Assembly (NCBI GenBank): GCA_015146655.1
Contig: VKHL01000059.1
Coordinates: 1-64,000, forward strand
Source of the DNA: Ochromonas danica
Taxonomy: Eukaryota > Sar > Chrysophyceae > Chromulinales > Chromulinaceae
Length of the DNA: 64,000 nucleotides
Reading direction: 5' to 3'
Both the position numbers and the translations under genes were made by a program. Shown here piece by piece: positions 11,362-20,932 of this stretch (its first letter is position 1; every line of letters begins with the position of its first letter). The notes under the pieces were generated by a model, which ran no database searches, was not told the origin of the DNA, and saw nothing but the letters and a program-made list of their open reading frames with translations.

Positions 11362-13125
11362 CTAGAGCAGGCTGAGGATGTCTTGCTGCTGCTTCGCTCC
11401 CTCTTCCTTCTCTTTCTCTTCTTCTTTGTGCTGTGCTCGTTGTTGTAGACCTTCACCAGCAGTGGCTGTCACTGTTGGAGCTACTGAGGACGCGCTTCCT
11501 TCAGACGCTGTGACAGGAGCAGAAGTTGATGTAGTAGTAGTAGCAGCAGCAGTTGTGGTCTGTTGCGACCCACCACCTGTTGTGGAAGGAACGACAGCAG
11601 ACACAGCGAAGGTGAGCGCTTGCCTAGATACACTTCTGCAATTCCAAACCACTTCCTCGATGCTATCAACCCAAACCTCCACTTCTTTCCTCATATTTTC
11701 ATCAAAGATGGATTCCTGGCTCTCACTTGTTGTAGCATTAGTTCGTCGTGATGCCCGTGTAGGCGTTAATAGAAGCAGGAGAAGGCGCGGGTATAATTGC
11801 AGGTCACTGGGAAAGAATCCTTGAGATTTCCCTTCCTTTCCAGCAGTTTCCTGCAGAGTATAGTCAATCCAAGGCAACGGTCCTCCACCATTATTAATCA
11901 ACTCTATGAAATCACTCTCAACCTCCACACCTTGTTCCTCATCCACCAGCTCCTGTGGATATGGCTGAATGACTCTTTGTACCAAGATACCTTGCAATGG
12001 TAGGCATCCCAGCAGTGTGTTCTGCTGGTGGTTGAGGAAGTAGAGCGCATCCTTTGTTAGACATGCCTCGCAAATCTTCCAAGGATCACAGAAGGCAGTT
12101 GTGAGACGAACTTTCTCTCTTCGCAAGATAGCTCCCAGAAGACAAGAAGGCCTGCTATGTGGGATAAGAAGAGGTTGAACCAAGCTGGACACAGTCGAAA
12201 CGAAGAGGTCAGTCATCACTTTCATAGGGAGAGATAAAGACAAAGAGCGCAAGGATGAGAAGAAAGTCGACATCACTACAGCTCCTCCTCCAGTTCCACT
12301 TCCTCCACTGGTGGACAACCCACCGCCGCCTTGAGACAAAGTCTTCATGAGGTCAATGACAGCCATCGCAACTTCTACCAGCTTGTCAGCCTCCTCTGGT
12401 CCCAAAGACATGAATGGGCGCTTCGATGAGGTTAGATGAGCAAGACAATAAGCCTGTAGGATGAAATGTAATCTCTCTCCCCCACCCCCTGCCACATCGC
12501 CAGAGGGTTGCAAATGGTAGCCCAGCACTGGGAGAAAGAATTTCAATCCCTCCACAAAGCCTTGTCCAGCCTCCAAAGAGGCAATCTTCTTGGCTAGGCA
12601 AGACAAGGTTTCTCTTAGGAAAGAGGGCGATCGTGTACCACTCCCTCCTCTTCCTGCTACACTTCCACCACCACCTGACAGTGCAGGACCTGAAAGGAGA
12701 AGCCCCACATGACCACGACAGAGGCAGTCCTTCTCCAGCAACCACATGGCTACATCTTCAGGATCCACTAAGCGTGGTGGAATAGTGAGGGACAAGTTGA
12801 AAGACTGAATTTCACAATCTTCTACAGTGTTTGGGTAAAAGGGACGAAGATCCGGGAGAGTAAGAGAGAGATCATCTCCAAGAGATTCTTGAAGTTCTAG
12901 TGCCTTAATAGAGAGATCAAGACGATGTAGGCAGAGTTGAAAGACATGATGATGAAGATCACTGACTAACTCAGTCATCCTATTGATATCTGATTGATTT
13001 GCCTGCCCGATCTTAACGGTTTGGGTTTGGGTTTGGGTTGGGTTTGGGCCGGGCCCAATGGCGCGTCCCTCCCGGTGCTGCTGCCGCTGCTCTCCCAAAA
13101 TGCACTCCTGGCTCTCTGTAATCAT
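11362..13125 (-). CDS. PH-domain-like protein of unknown role
   Basis: A single open exon of 587 residues. The frame extends nine bases further upstream only through non-ATG codons, so the first ATG at 13125 is chosen. The N-terminal half is helical and leucine-rich (for example VFQLCLHRLDLSIKALELQE). Residues about 345-490 look like a PH-type fold: CLTKDALYFLNHQQ, LLGCLPLQGILVQRV, then the closing helix with VEVWVDSIEEVVWNC. The C-terminus is a low-complexity Thr/Ala/Ser tract followed by charged residues. A role in membrane or phosphoinositide binding is inference only. I do not recognise an orthologue. Its start is 78 bp from the divergent lipase gene, so they probably share a promoter. 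Confidence 0.7.
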   Translation of the reverse strand: MITESQECILGEQRQQHREGRAIGPGPNPTQTQTQTVKIGQANQSDINRMTELVSDLHHHVFQLCLHRLDLSIKALELQESLGDDLSLTLPDLRPFYPNTVEDCEIQSFNLSLTIPPRLVDPEDVAMWLLEKDCLCRGHVGLLLSGPALSGGGGSVAGRGGSGTRSPSFLRETLSCLAKKIASLEAGQGFVEGLKFFLPVLGYHLQPSGDVAGGGGERLHFILQAYCLAHLTSSKRPFMSLGPEEADKLVEVAMAVIDLMKTLSQGGGGLSTSGGSGTGGGAVVMSTFFSSLRSLSLSLPMKVMTDLFVSTVSSLVQPLLIPHSRPSCLLGAILRREKVRLTTAFCDPWKICEACLTKDALYFLNHQQNTLLGCLPLQGILVQRVIQPYPQELVDEEQGVEVESDFIELINNGGGPLPWIDYTLQETAGKEGKSQGFFPSDLQLYPRLLLLLLTPTRASRRTNATTSESQESIFDENMRKEVEVWVDSIEEVVWNCRSVSRQALTFAVSAVVPSTTGGGSQQTTTAAATTTTSTSAPVTASEGSASSVAPTVTATAGEGLQQRAQHKEEEKEKEEGAKQQQDILSLL

Positions 13126-13203
13126 CACATCCAAATTTCATGATGATGAGTTGAAGAACGGCACCGAACCCACAATCAATCACAATAGGAAAGCCTAAAG
13201 ACC

Positions 13204-14126
13204 ATGTTGTGGACAGTTCTCCTCGCAGCTCTCCAAATCCTCGCTCAAACAGCAGCTTACGATAGCGATTTCAAGTTGGACTTGGCCGAACGCTATGTTG
13301 ATTTCTCCGGTGCGGCCTATTGCGTCGACCCCCTGGGTATCAAGAAGAACTCCATCGACGATTGGAGTTGCAACGTCTGCAGGTACTACCCCAACGTCCA
13401 AGCCCAGTCCTTCCATGCCTATCGATCAGATGCTAACGGCTTCGTGGCGTATGATGGCGATGCTAACGAGATTATCGTTTCCTTCTCAGGTACTTCCCCT
13501 GTCGTCCCTAGCGCCTGCCTCCCCTTACCCTCTGATGCTTCCTTCTTCAAGGCACGGACCCGTTATCCATTCGAAACTGGATCGACGATTTAAGGGCTTT
13601 GAAGATAACTTATCCCTATTGCAAGGACTGTGAAGTGCATAAAGGATTCTATAAGACCTTTCAGTCCGTGGTAGAGACTGTTAAGTCTCTAGTCAAGTCC
13701 CACCAGACGGCCCATCCCTCAGCCAAGATTGCCGTGACTGGACATTCTCTGGGTGCTGCTTTGGCAGCGCTCTGCGCGGCTGAGCTAGTACACAGCGGCT
13801 TCTCAATCGAGACGGTCTACTCTTTCGGTATGCCGCGCGTTGGAAACGAAGCCTTCCAAAAGTGGTACGTGACAGTCGTCCCTGGCACCTTCCGTTGCGT
13901 GCACAAGCAAGACCCTGTGCCTCAGTTACCCCCCGAGATGTGGGGCTTCCATCACATGCCATATGAGGTCTTCTACGAGGATAAATACGATAAGTGGAGA
14001 CTCTGTAACGTTGAGGGAGAAGATAAGAGCTGCTCAGATCAGTATCTCGTACACCTCCATGTGGAAGACCATCTGAACTACATGGGTATGGATTTCACTA
14101 AAAACTATCTCTCCTGCCAGCTCTAG
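13204..14126 (+). CDS. secreted class 3 lipase
   Basis: A two-exon gene (13204-13489, 13552-14126; 62-bp GT-AG intron) of 286 residues. A signal peptide (MLWTVLLAALQILAQTAA, then YDSDF) implies secretion. The lipase_3 fold is clear: IIVSFSGTD at the lid-side strand, with the intron splitting this motif, RNWIDDLRAL, the nucleophile elbow VTGHSLGAALAAL (Ser near 160), the acid in KQDPVPQLPP and the histidine in the C-terminal HLHVEDHLNYMG. Family members hydrolyse triacylglycerols or related esters extracellularly. Cysteines near the C-terminus could form disulfides. Codons end in C or G much more than in neighbouring genes, which may mean strong expression or relatively recent acquisition. Confidence 0.92.
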
Positions 14127-14597
14127 TATATCTCTGGATGGGACTGCTCACGGTCTGGCTTATCTGGATTTACTATTTATTATTATTATATTACTGAACT
14201 TTTGTTTTTGGTGCGGAGGTTATCTGCTAAATATCCTCTGCACAAATCCTTGAATTATATGACGTCAGCTTGCCTTTACTATTATGGCGGATAGCTATAA
14301 ATTGTTGTGTGGGATAAGAACTAACTTTACATCCTGCTAGTAGGCCACGCCACAGGATTGCCCACTCTCTTTGCTTTATGGAACATCTCTATTTCTCTCT
14401 GCATCATCATCCAAGTATTCACTAAGCGTTGTGGAATAGTAACAATGATGCTAGTAGAGTTGAATGATTTGACAGACTATCTTAGCCATCTTTCCTATGA
14501 CATGTCATCAATTAAATAACTTCCGTCAAAATGATCAATTTTGGCAGTTTTGACTGACGTGTGTGTGTGTGTGTTTGTATGTGTGTTGTGGTGGTGT

Positions 14598-14684
<87 letters not shown>

Positions 14685-14865
14685 TGTGTGTGGGGGGGGT
14701 GTGGTGGGGCATGGCGGGTTTGTTTGTTGTCTTTGGCCACTGCCGCCTGGCAGTCTCTCTTCGCATCGCGTCTCTCTCACTCTTTGGTCTTCTCCATTTT
14801 GCTACAGTACCCATTCTGCAAGAAAGACCATCTTGCATTTCTTATACATTTACTACTAGCAAAAG
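14127..14865. other. spacer between lipase and signal peptide peptidase genes
   Basis: A 739-base spacer between two genes on the same strand. It is mostly AT-rich, with the long TG microsatellite listed separately. The pyrimidine-rich bases after 14760 probably belong to the promoter and 5' UTR of the downstream gene. Open frames here come only from the dinucleotide repeat. No gene seen. Confidence 0.5.
14559..14692 (+). repeat. (TG)n microsatellite
   Basis: About 130 bases of almost pure TG, broken by a few TTTG and TGTGG variants, then a G run. On the minus strand it reads as poly-His/Thr, a shadow frame and not a gene. The length makes it a likely polymorphic locus, and the alternating purine-pyrimidine tract can adopt Z-DNA. 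Confidence 0.95.
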
Positions 14866-15972
14866 ATGGGTATTGGTGATAATCAATTATTGTTACTTTC
14901 CTATATTTTATTGTTCTCCTTCTGGGCACTGAACTATGTCATTGCCTTGCCTGTCTCGCTCAACTTGATCGTCACCTCCACAGCGATTGTCTTCATCGGT
15001 AGTCACAGATCCTTAAGTCTGCTGGTCAGTGAGAGTGATGGTGGACCCAAGAAAGATGAGAAGGAGACTCTCTCTGCTCATGATGCCTACAAGTTCCCTT
15101 TCGTGGGCTCTGCTGCCTTGTTTGGCTTGTACGTTGCCTTCAAATACTTTGACAAGGACACTGTCAACCTCTTGCTCTCTCTCTACTTCTCTGTCGTGGG
15201 TGTTGCGACTTTGACAAGCTCTCTTTCCAAGTTTGTCTGTCAGTTTATCACTTCCCCTGCCAAATTCGGATTTAAGAAGACTTTCCCCTTGATTGGAGAG
15301 ATTGATGCTCTCTTTACACCTGCTGAGTTAGTTAGCTTAGTGATCTCCATCATCTTCTCTGTGCAATACTTCCGCACGAAGCACTACATGATGAACAACA
15401 TTTTGGGCATTTCCTTCTGCATTCAATCCATTGAGCGTATCTCCCTGGGAAGCTATCGTAATGGTGCCATCCTTTTGGTTGGCTTATTCTTTTATGATAT
15501 CTTCTGGGTCTTTGGAACAGATGTCATGGTCACTGTGGCCAAGTCATTTGATGGACCCATCAAGTTACTGTTTCCTCGTGTTCTCCCCACTCTTGAAGCG
15601 AAGGGAGAGTTCTCTCTGTTAGGCTTAGGTGATATTGTTATTCCTGGTCTCTTCGTTGCTTTGCTATTGCGCTTCGATGCTGTACGATCTGGTCAAGTTA
15701 TCAAATCTGCCGATCAGTCCAACTTCCCTCAGCCATATTTCCTCTCCAATGCAGCAGCATATGCACTGGGGTTGTTGATCACAGTGGGCGTGATGTTCTT
15801 CTTCCAGGCTGCTCAGCCTGCATTGCTCTATTTGGTGCCTGCCTGCTTGGGTGGGTCCTTGTTAGTCGGTGCAGCTCGTGGAGAGTTGGGGGCATTGATG
15901 GCCTACGACGAGGAGACAAAGAAGGAGGAGGAAGAAAAGAAAGAGCAAGAAGAGAAGAAGAAAGACCAATAA
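14866..15972 (+). CDS. SPP: signal peptide peptidase (intramembrane aspartyl protease)
   Basis: A single exon of 368 residues starting at the ATG 14866. It has about nine hydrophobic segments. The catalytic signatures of the SPP/presenilin GxGD class are all present in order: YDIFWVFGTD near 210 (first Asp), LGLGDIVIPG near 252 (second Asp in GLGD) and QPALLYLVPA near 316 (PAL motif). Family members cleave signal-peptide remnants and type II membrane proteins in the ER membrane. The tail is a run of Lys and Glu, as in ER-resident SPP, though without a perfect KKxx retention signal. Length matches the family (340-380). Confidence 0.95.
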   Translation: MGIGDNQLLLLSYILLFSFWALNYVIALPVSLNLIVTSTAIVFIGSHRSLSLLVSESDGGPKKDEKETLSAHDAYKFPFVGSAALFGLYVAFKYFDKDTVNLLLSLYFSVVGVATLTSSLSKFVCQFITSPAKFGFKKTFPLIGEIDALFTPAELVSLVISIIFSVQYFRTKHYMMNNILGISFCIQSIERISLGSYRNGAILLVGLFFYDIFWVFGTDVMVTVAKSFDGPIKLLFPRVLPTLEAKGEFSLLGLGDIVIPGLFVALLLRFDAVRSGQVIKSADQSNFPQPYFLSNAAAYALGLLITVGVMFFFQAAQPALLYLVPACLGGSLLVGAARGELGALMAYDEETKKEEEEKKEQEEKKKDQ

Positions 15973-16351
15973 AGAGTATTATCTGCTTCTTGGATGGTGT
16001 GAGAGGGAGAAGATGTGAAGGGCAGAGCTTGAACTACATTCAGTTACATAGCAGGCTTTAAAATAAGATTTTCCATTCACTATAGATAGCAAATTTAAAT
16101 CTCTTAGACCCATCAAGCAATGCAATGATATAGTTAATAAAATAGTAGTTTACTGCATTCTAACCACTACTACAGTAGTCTAGACTACTTTTCATTGGAA
16201 TAGACTAGAGGAGATTATGTTAAGTTAAGTGTGTCTGTGTTTTTCTTAAGTTAACAGCGGAGAGGAGGCTGTGGCTGATGAATTGATTCAGACAACAGGA
16301 CAGTTGAGATAGACTGGCTACTACATTATTTCTCCCTTCATCTAATTGGAA
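15973..16351. other. spacer between SPP and ketoacyl-CoA reductase genes
   Basis: About 380 AT-rich bases between two genes on the same strand. It contains no convincing open frame, only 3' UTR-like sequence and the presumed promoter of the downstream gene. Confidence 0.4.
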
Positions 16352-17600
16352 ATGTTGTGCTGTGTGAAAGAAGCTATTCTCTATACCTTGGCTTTCCCAA
16401 CTTGTCTTTGGGCAACTATCTATACTTGTAAGAAATACTCTTCTGTTTTTGTTTGTGATGTCTTTCTCATTCTTCAAGATACTTCCCACCCACCCACACT
16501 GTCACTCACTCACTCACTCACTCACTAACTCGCTCACTCAACTAATCCCCTGCCTCTATGTGCTGTTCTGCTTTGCTCTTGTCTACTCCTAGTGTCCAAT
16601 CTCTACATGTACTATATGGGTCCTGTTGACCTCAAGAAGAAGTACAAGGCGACTTGGGCTTTAGTGACTGGCGCAGGCACGGGCATTGGCAAGTCTCTCG
16701 CTGAGACTCTTGCTGCTCAAGGTCTGAATGTTGTCTTGGTCTCTCTGCCAGACAAGTTCTTGGAAGAGACCACTGAAGAACTTCGTAAGGCTTACCCCAA
16801 GCAAGAATTCCGTGCTGTACCTGCCAAGTTCGATCACAAGACAGACTACATGCCTGGCATCATTGAGGTATGAGATGATGATCTTCTATGTCAACACGGA
16901 GTGTATACACTCTTTGTCTTATTGAATACTATACGTGACTTGGTAATATCTTACCTGTGTGCTTGTGTGTGTGTATTTTGTTGTTGGGTTTCTTCCATAG
17001 GCGACCAAGGATATTGATGTCACTCTGATCTTTAACAATGCTGGCTATATTGTCACTGGATTCTTTGATCAGACCACTTTGGATTCTCAATTAGCTAACA
17101 TGGAATGCAATAGCACAGCTTGTGTGAAAGTGACTCATCATTTCTTAAAGAGAATGCTGGAGAAGAAGTTAAAAGGATGTATTGTCTTTACATCTTCTGT
17201 CTCTGGTTATATTCCAAATCCTTTCGCTGTTATGTATGGTGCTACCAAGGCATTTGTCAGTCAGTTTGCTGCTTCTTTAGCCATTGAAGTACGTAATGCT
17301 GGTATTGATGTGGTAGCTGTTCATCCTTCTCCTGTTGCTTCTAATTTCTTTGAGAAGGCACATAAATTGGATTCTTTGGAAATGGCCAAGAAGTCCGCTG
17401 TGCTTCCTAGCTCCGTGCCTGAGAAGATTCTGTCTTGTGTTGGTAGAGCTCATCTGGGCGATCTTGGCTCCATGGCTCTCACTGTTCGCGCTGTTGTGGC
17501 TCTGTTGCCTTATGACTTCCTCACTGGTGTCTTTGCCTTTGCTGCTCCTTACATGGGAGACTACCAGAAGCACAACCAGAACAGAGGCAAGAATAACTAA
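16352..17600 (+). CDS. very-long-chain 3-ketoacyl-CoA reductase / HSD17B12-type SDR
   Basis: A three-exon gene (16352-16427, 16593-16867, 17001-17600) of 316 residues. The first exon gives a short start (MLCCVKEAILYTLAF) that forms a membrane anchor with the start of exon 2. The SDR core follows: cofactor motif TGAGTGIG near 50, NNAG near 125, and the catalytic set with Ser in FTSSVSGY and YGATK near 195. VVAVHPSPV after the active site is typical of the ketoacyl-CoA reductase/HSD17B12 branch. In that branch the enzyme performs the first reduction in microsomal fatty-acid elongation with NADPH. A steroid dehydrogenase annotation would come from the same family and is less likely in a protist. 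Confidence 0.87.
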
Positions 17601-17785
17601 ATGCCACCCATTTGAGTGGATGATGGTTATGATGATGATAATGATTAAATGATGCAATCAGTGCCTATATCTTTTGAGAATAGAAATGAGATGTCACACA
17701 CTCGTTATGTGTTTTGGAAAGAAATTCAATAATGTTAAGCTCTCCAATACCAATAGTCTGTTTTGATTTGCTCCATTGGATTAGT

Positions 17786-19450
17786 TTACAGGGTTTGCAT
17801 CTCCCCCATAGCAGCAGGTTTATAATATGCTCCCTGTTGGACCATTTGGTTCAATAATCGCTTCACTTCTCCAGGCAAATGAACTGCCAAGGGATGTCTT
17901 TGGAAGGCAAGAATGAGTGCAAATTTGAAATCTTTGCCTTCTTTGGTATTTTCTGTCGATCGATCACTGAGATATAACCAGAAGTCACCCTCGAGAATGG
18001 CTGGTTCAGTGCTAGCGCTTTGCAGGAGAAGTTGTAATCCCCATCCTGTGGGCTGGCTGACCAGAGCTGTCATCACCTCGATGGCAGGATAACGAATCGA
18101 GTGAATGGGTTGCTTTACACAGTGAAGCAGATAGGAAACAGCTCCTCCAATTCTCTGCTTAGCAGCTTGTAACTTCCCTATCAAAGTCTGTTTCATGCGA
18201 CGCACTTTATCCAATTGAACATTCGGGTCGACTGACTCCACACTTCCTTCTGGAGCATTAGAACTTGTAGTATTTGTGAGAGATGAAGTGGATGGTGCTT
18301 CATGACTGATATAAGTAGCATCAGATTGGAAGAGTACACGAGCTAAGGCCTGCAGAACAGCTCCCTGTAACTCTGGTTTGCTAACATGTAACAGATGGAA
18401 CCAAGCCTCTACCAACTTACCACCATCCAACAAGATCACTTTCTCTAAACTGAATGCTGAAATAGACATAAAGTCAGCTAGAACTGCTAATGACGAGACT
18501 CGAGCAACTTCATCTCCTTCTTCCAATCGCTGTCTCACTGTTTTGAGGAAGATGGTCACACTGCCAGGATCAACCTGTTCCACGAACAAGATAGACTTCT
18601 CTCCAGCATGATGAAAGATTGACGAAAGTGCTCGTAACGCATCTTCTTGTAAGAATGCATGAGGTTCTTCACCATCTCCACCACATCCCATAGTAATCAG
18701 CCAACGAATCACACCCAATCGATTCAAAGCATTTAATCCCACATTGGTTGTCCCTATGTTAGGTAACATTTCAATCGCATTGACTTGAGCAAGAATGTCA
18801 TCATAGCGACAAAGTGCAAACAATCTATCGAGAAAGCCTAGTCGATCTGCTTCATTCATAAGGTCTTCCTTGGCTTGGACCAAAGAGGACACTAAGGCAT
18901 AATATCGTAAGAGAACAGTGCGAGCATGAGTCTCTTGGATATTCCATCTTTCCCATCCCTGTCTAGCAAGGATTGAGAGATAGATGGTATGATTCTGACT
19001 GATGAGATAGTGTATGATCTGTGATGCTCGTTCTACAGTATCCAGGTCATCACTTGCCATCGTCATCACAGCCAAGTGAGCTACTTGGTCAAAGTTCTCT
19101 GGACAGTCTATTTGACCTTGTATTAAATGCTTCTTAATATCCCAGAAGAGCATCTCTAGGAAGATTTGACGAATTCGTTCATCTTGATGATGATGAGTCA
19201 TTGCTGTGATGACCTCAGAGAGATTAGGAAGAAGAACAAATCCATCATAAAGGTCTAGGAATGGTTTGAGATGGTTCAAGATCTCATAGCAAGTGTTGTT
19301 TTCATTAGGTGGGAGTGCAAGAAGGAAAGAGGAGAAGTTGCCATATCGTGCTTCTAGAAGGGTAGCAATTTCAACTTCTTGTTCATGATGAGAGAGATGA
19401 GGATTTGATAGAATAGACTTGATTTCTTCATAGGAAGAGAAGGCTGACAT
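17786..19450 (-). CDS. PSMD5: 26S proteasome non-ATPase subunit 5 (assembly chaperone S5b)
   Basis: A single exon of 554 residues, ATG at 19450. It is an all-helical HEAT/ARM-like protein (for example VSSLAVLADFMSI, AVLQALARVLF). The C-terminus carries the PSMD5 signatures: GWGLQLLLQSAS, FWLYLSDRSTENTKEGKDFK and GAYYKPAA. PSMD5 binds the ATPase subunit PSMC2 and acts as a chaperone in building the base of the 19S particle; it is absent from finished proteasomes. The length is close to the human protein (about 504). A Ser/Thr-rich insert lies near 390-410. It is convergent with the SDR gene. Confidence 0.85.
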   Translation of the reverse strand: MSAFSSYEEIKSILSNPHLSHHEQEVEIATLLEARYGNFSSFLLALPPNENNTCYEILNHLKPFLDLYDGFVLLPNLSEVITAMTHHHQDERIRQIFLEMLFWDIKKHLIQGQIDCPENFDQVAHLAVMTMASDDLDTVERASQIIHYLISQNHTIYLSILARQGWERWNIQETHARTVLLRYYALVSSLVQAKEDLMNEADRLGFLDRLFALCRYDDILAQVNAIEMLPNIGTTNVGLNALNRLGVIRWLITMGCGGDGEEPHAFLQEDALRALSSIFHHAGEKSILFVEQVDPGSVTIFLKTVRQRLEEGDEVARVSSLAVLADFMSISAFSLEKVILLDGGKLVEAWFHLLHVSKPELQGAVLQALARVLFQSDATYISHEAPSTSSLTNTTSSNAPEGSVESVDPNVQLDKVRRMKQTLIGKLQAAKQRIGGAVSYLLHCVKQPIHSIRYPAIEVMTALVSQPTGWGLQLLLQSASTEPAILEGDFWLYLSDRSTENTKEGKDFKFALILAFQRHPLAVHLPGEVKRLLNQMVQQGAYYKPAAMGEMQTL

Positions 19451-19802
19451 AGGTTAATTAAGATGATTATGAAGAGATGAAGAAGGAGAGAGGAGATGAT
19501 AATAATAGGATATGACAGGATAGTGAATGAAGTGTGTGAGATGAGATATGGAAGAGCAAGTGAAATCAAGCTTCTCATTCACTCTCTTGGGACAGATCTC
19601 CAGATCTCCAGATATCTGGAGATCTAGCTAACCAGGCAAGAGGGCAAGGACATCTTGTCGTTTTATCCTCTTCTCGCCAGCAGTGTTTGCATCCCGGCCT
19701 TCAACTGGGCCATCATGTCGGTCTTCAGTTCGGTCACATTGCATTCCGCAATTCTCTGGAATCCAGCCCGGCCGAGGATGAGCTACCTTTGTTCAAGCAT
19801 GT

Positions 19803-20066
19803 TATCCTCAGAGAATGTCTCAGCTTTTTCGGTTACGGAGAAGCTGAAAGCGGCAAGCACCATACTTGATAATTTATTATGCATTATACCTTCTCTGAGA
19901 GCAGTTTTTCTCTGCGCCGTCCATCCATTGATCCCAGGCAAAGGATGGACGGCGCAGAGAAAAACTGCTCTCAGAGAAGGTATAATGCATAGTAAATTAT
20001 CAAGTATGGTGCTTGCCGCTTTCAGCTTCTCCGTAACCGAAAAAGTTGAGACTTTCTCTGAGGAGA
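19803..20066. repeat. long fold-back palindrome (about 124-bp arms)
   Basis: The left arm 19803-19926 is the reverse complement of the right arm 19943-20066 with only a few mismatches and a 16-base loop. The arms would form a strong cruciform or hairpin RNA. This is the structure of a fold-back/MITE-type non-autonomous element or of an inverted tandem duplication. I see no transposase inside. Confidence 0.9.
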
Positions 20067-20170
20067 ACAACCGAATGCTCTACGGTTATCAGCACGGGTT
20101 ATCTTCACAGGCAAGAAAGGGTAAATTACCGTTTCCAGGACCCACCGTTTCCACCAGGTTCCCATAAATT

Positions 20171-20282
20171 TCAGCTTTGAAGGGAAGCCAGTTTTGCCAT
20201 TTGTTGTTTGTCGATTTGATCTCTGAAATTTCAACGATCAAATCGACAAACAAATGGCCAACTGGCTCCCCTTCAACGCTGA
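20171..20282. repeat. second fold-back repeat (about 48-bp arms)
   Basis: The left arm 20171-20220 pairs with the right arm 20237-20282, with a few mismatches and a 16-base loop. It lies 105 bases beyond the larger palindrome, so the two may be parts of one composite element. Confidence 0.85.
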
Positions 20283-20736
20283 AAAGCACTGTGCAGGCTT
20301 GACAAAAACCACTATGTATAATCAAGATGTATGTTTATGTATTGCGAGGCAAGAAGAAGAGTGCCCAGCGTGGAAGCGACTATTGAACGCTTCGAAGCTT
20401 AAGCAGTATATAAGACGCAGCGACCTCTGGCTCTTAATCAGGAAAGGTTGAGTCGACTTGAATATATAGAATAATTCGTGTCGAAGTCGAATGTTGACAG
20501 CGAGAGATCGGCCAGATTGCCCATGCAGCAATATCTAACTTGAACAAGCGCATGGCTAAGTCTGACTGAACAGACGTTTTTACGTATAATCGTTAACATC
20601 GCAACTTAAATAGCGGGTTGAGGGGGTTGAACGACTTCCGAAAACAAAGACTCTTCTGTTATGGAAATAAGGGTTATGATTATTATTGCGTGAGTGTTGT
20701 ATTGTAGGTCGAAGTAGCCGACTATCATGCCACGGA

Positions 20737-20885
20737 GGCAGGGTGGATGGTGTAGATTGATTATTGTTAACTAACTAATCCTTTCTCTGTTGCTTATTGA
20801 AATCTATTGAAAAGGTTTTCACAGCCAACACACTTCAGCTTCAGGAGGCATAATAGAAAAGCTAATCCTCCATAAGAGAGAGTCA
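20737..20885 (+). repeat. 149-bp inverted repeat, left copy
   Basis: This segment is the near-perfect reverse complement of 27041-27189. It lies just beyond the RNPS1 stop codon and probably includes its 3' UTR. Together the copies bracket about 6.2 kb that carries RNPS1, the putative plastid protein and a broken gene. Confidence 0.92.
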
Positions 20886-20932
20886 TTGCCAACCCTCCAG
20901 GTCCCAATTCACCAACCTGAATAGAATTTCCC

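Larger units (their letters stand above)
19451..20736. other. repeat-rich spacer
   Basis: No real gene is seen. The region holds two fold-back structures described separately. On the minus strand near 19670-19760 a short frame (ending MQTLLARRG and a stop) looks like the tail of a coiled-coil peptide, perhaps a remnant of an element. Open frames across the fold-backs are consequences of the palindromes. Bases 20283-20736 show nothing I recognise. Confidence 0.45.

Noticed and set aside
11378-11824. Plus-strand open frame of 148 codons
   Set aside because: It lies antisense within the PH protein; composition is that of a reverse-strand shadow.
14495-14932. Several open frames on both strands of 80-120 residues rich in Cys/Val or His/Thr
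   Set aside because: They are produced by the TG microsatellite and have no other protein-like content.
19655-20167. Plus-strand frame of 170 codons and minus-strand frame of 95 codons
   Set aside because: Both run through the 124-bp palindrome, so each strand reads the same sequence; no homology recognised.
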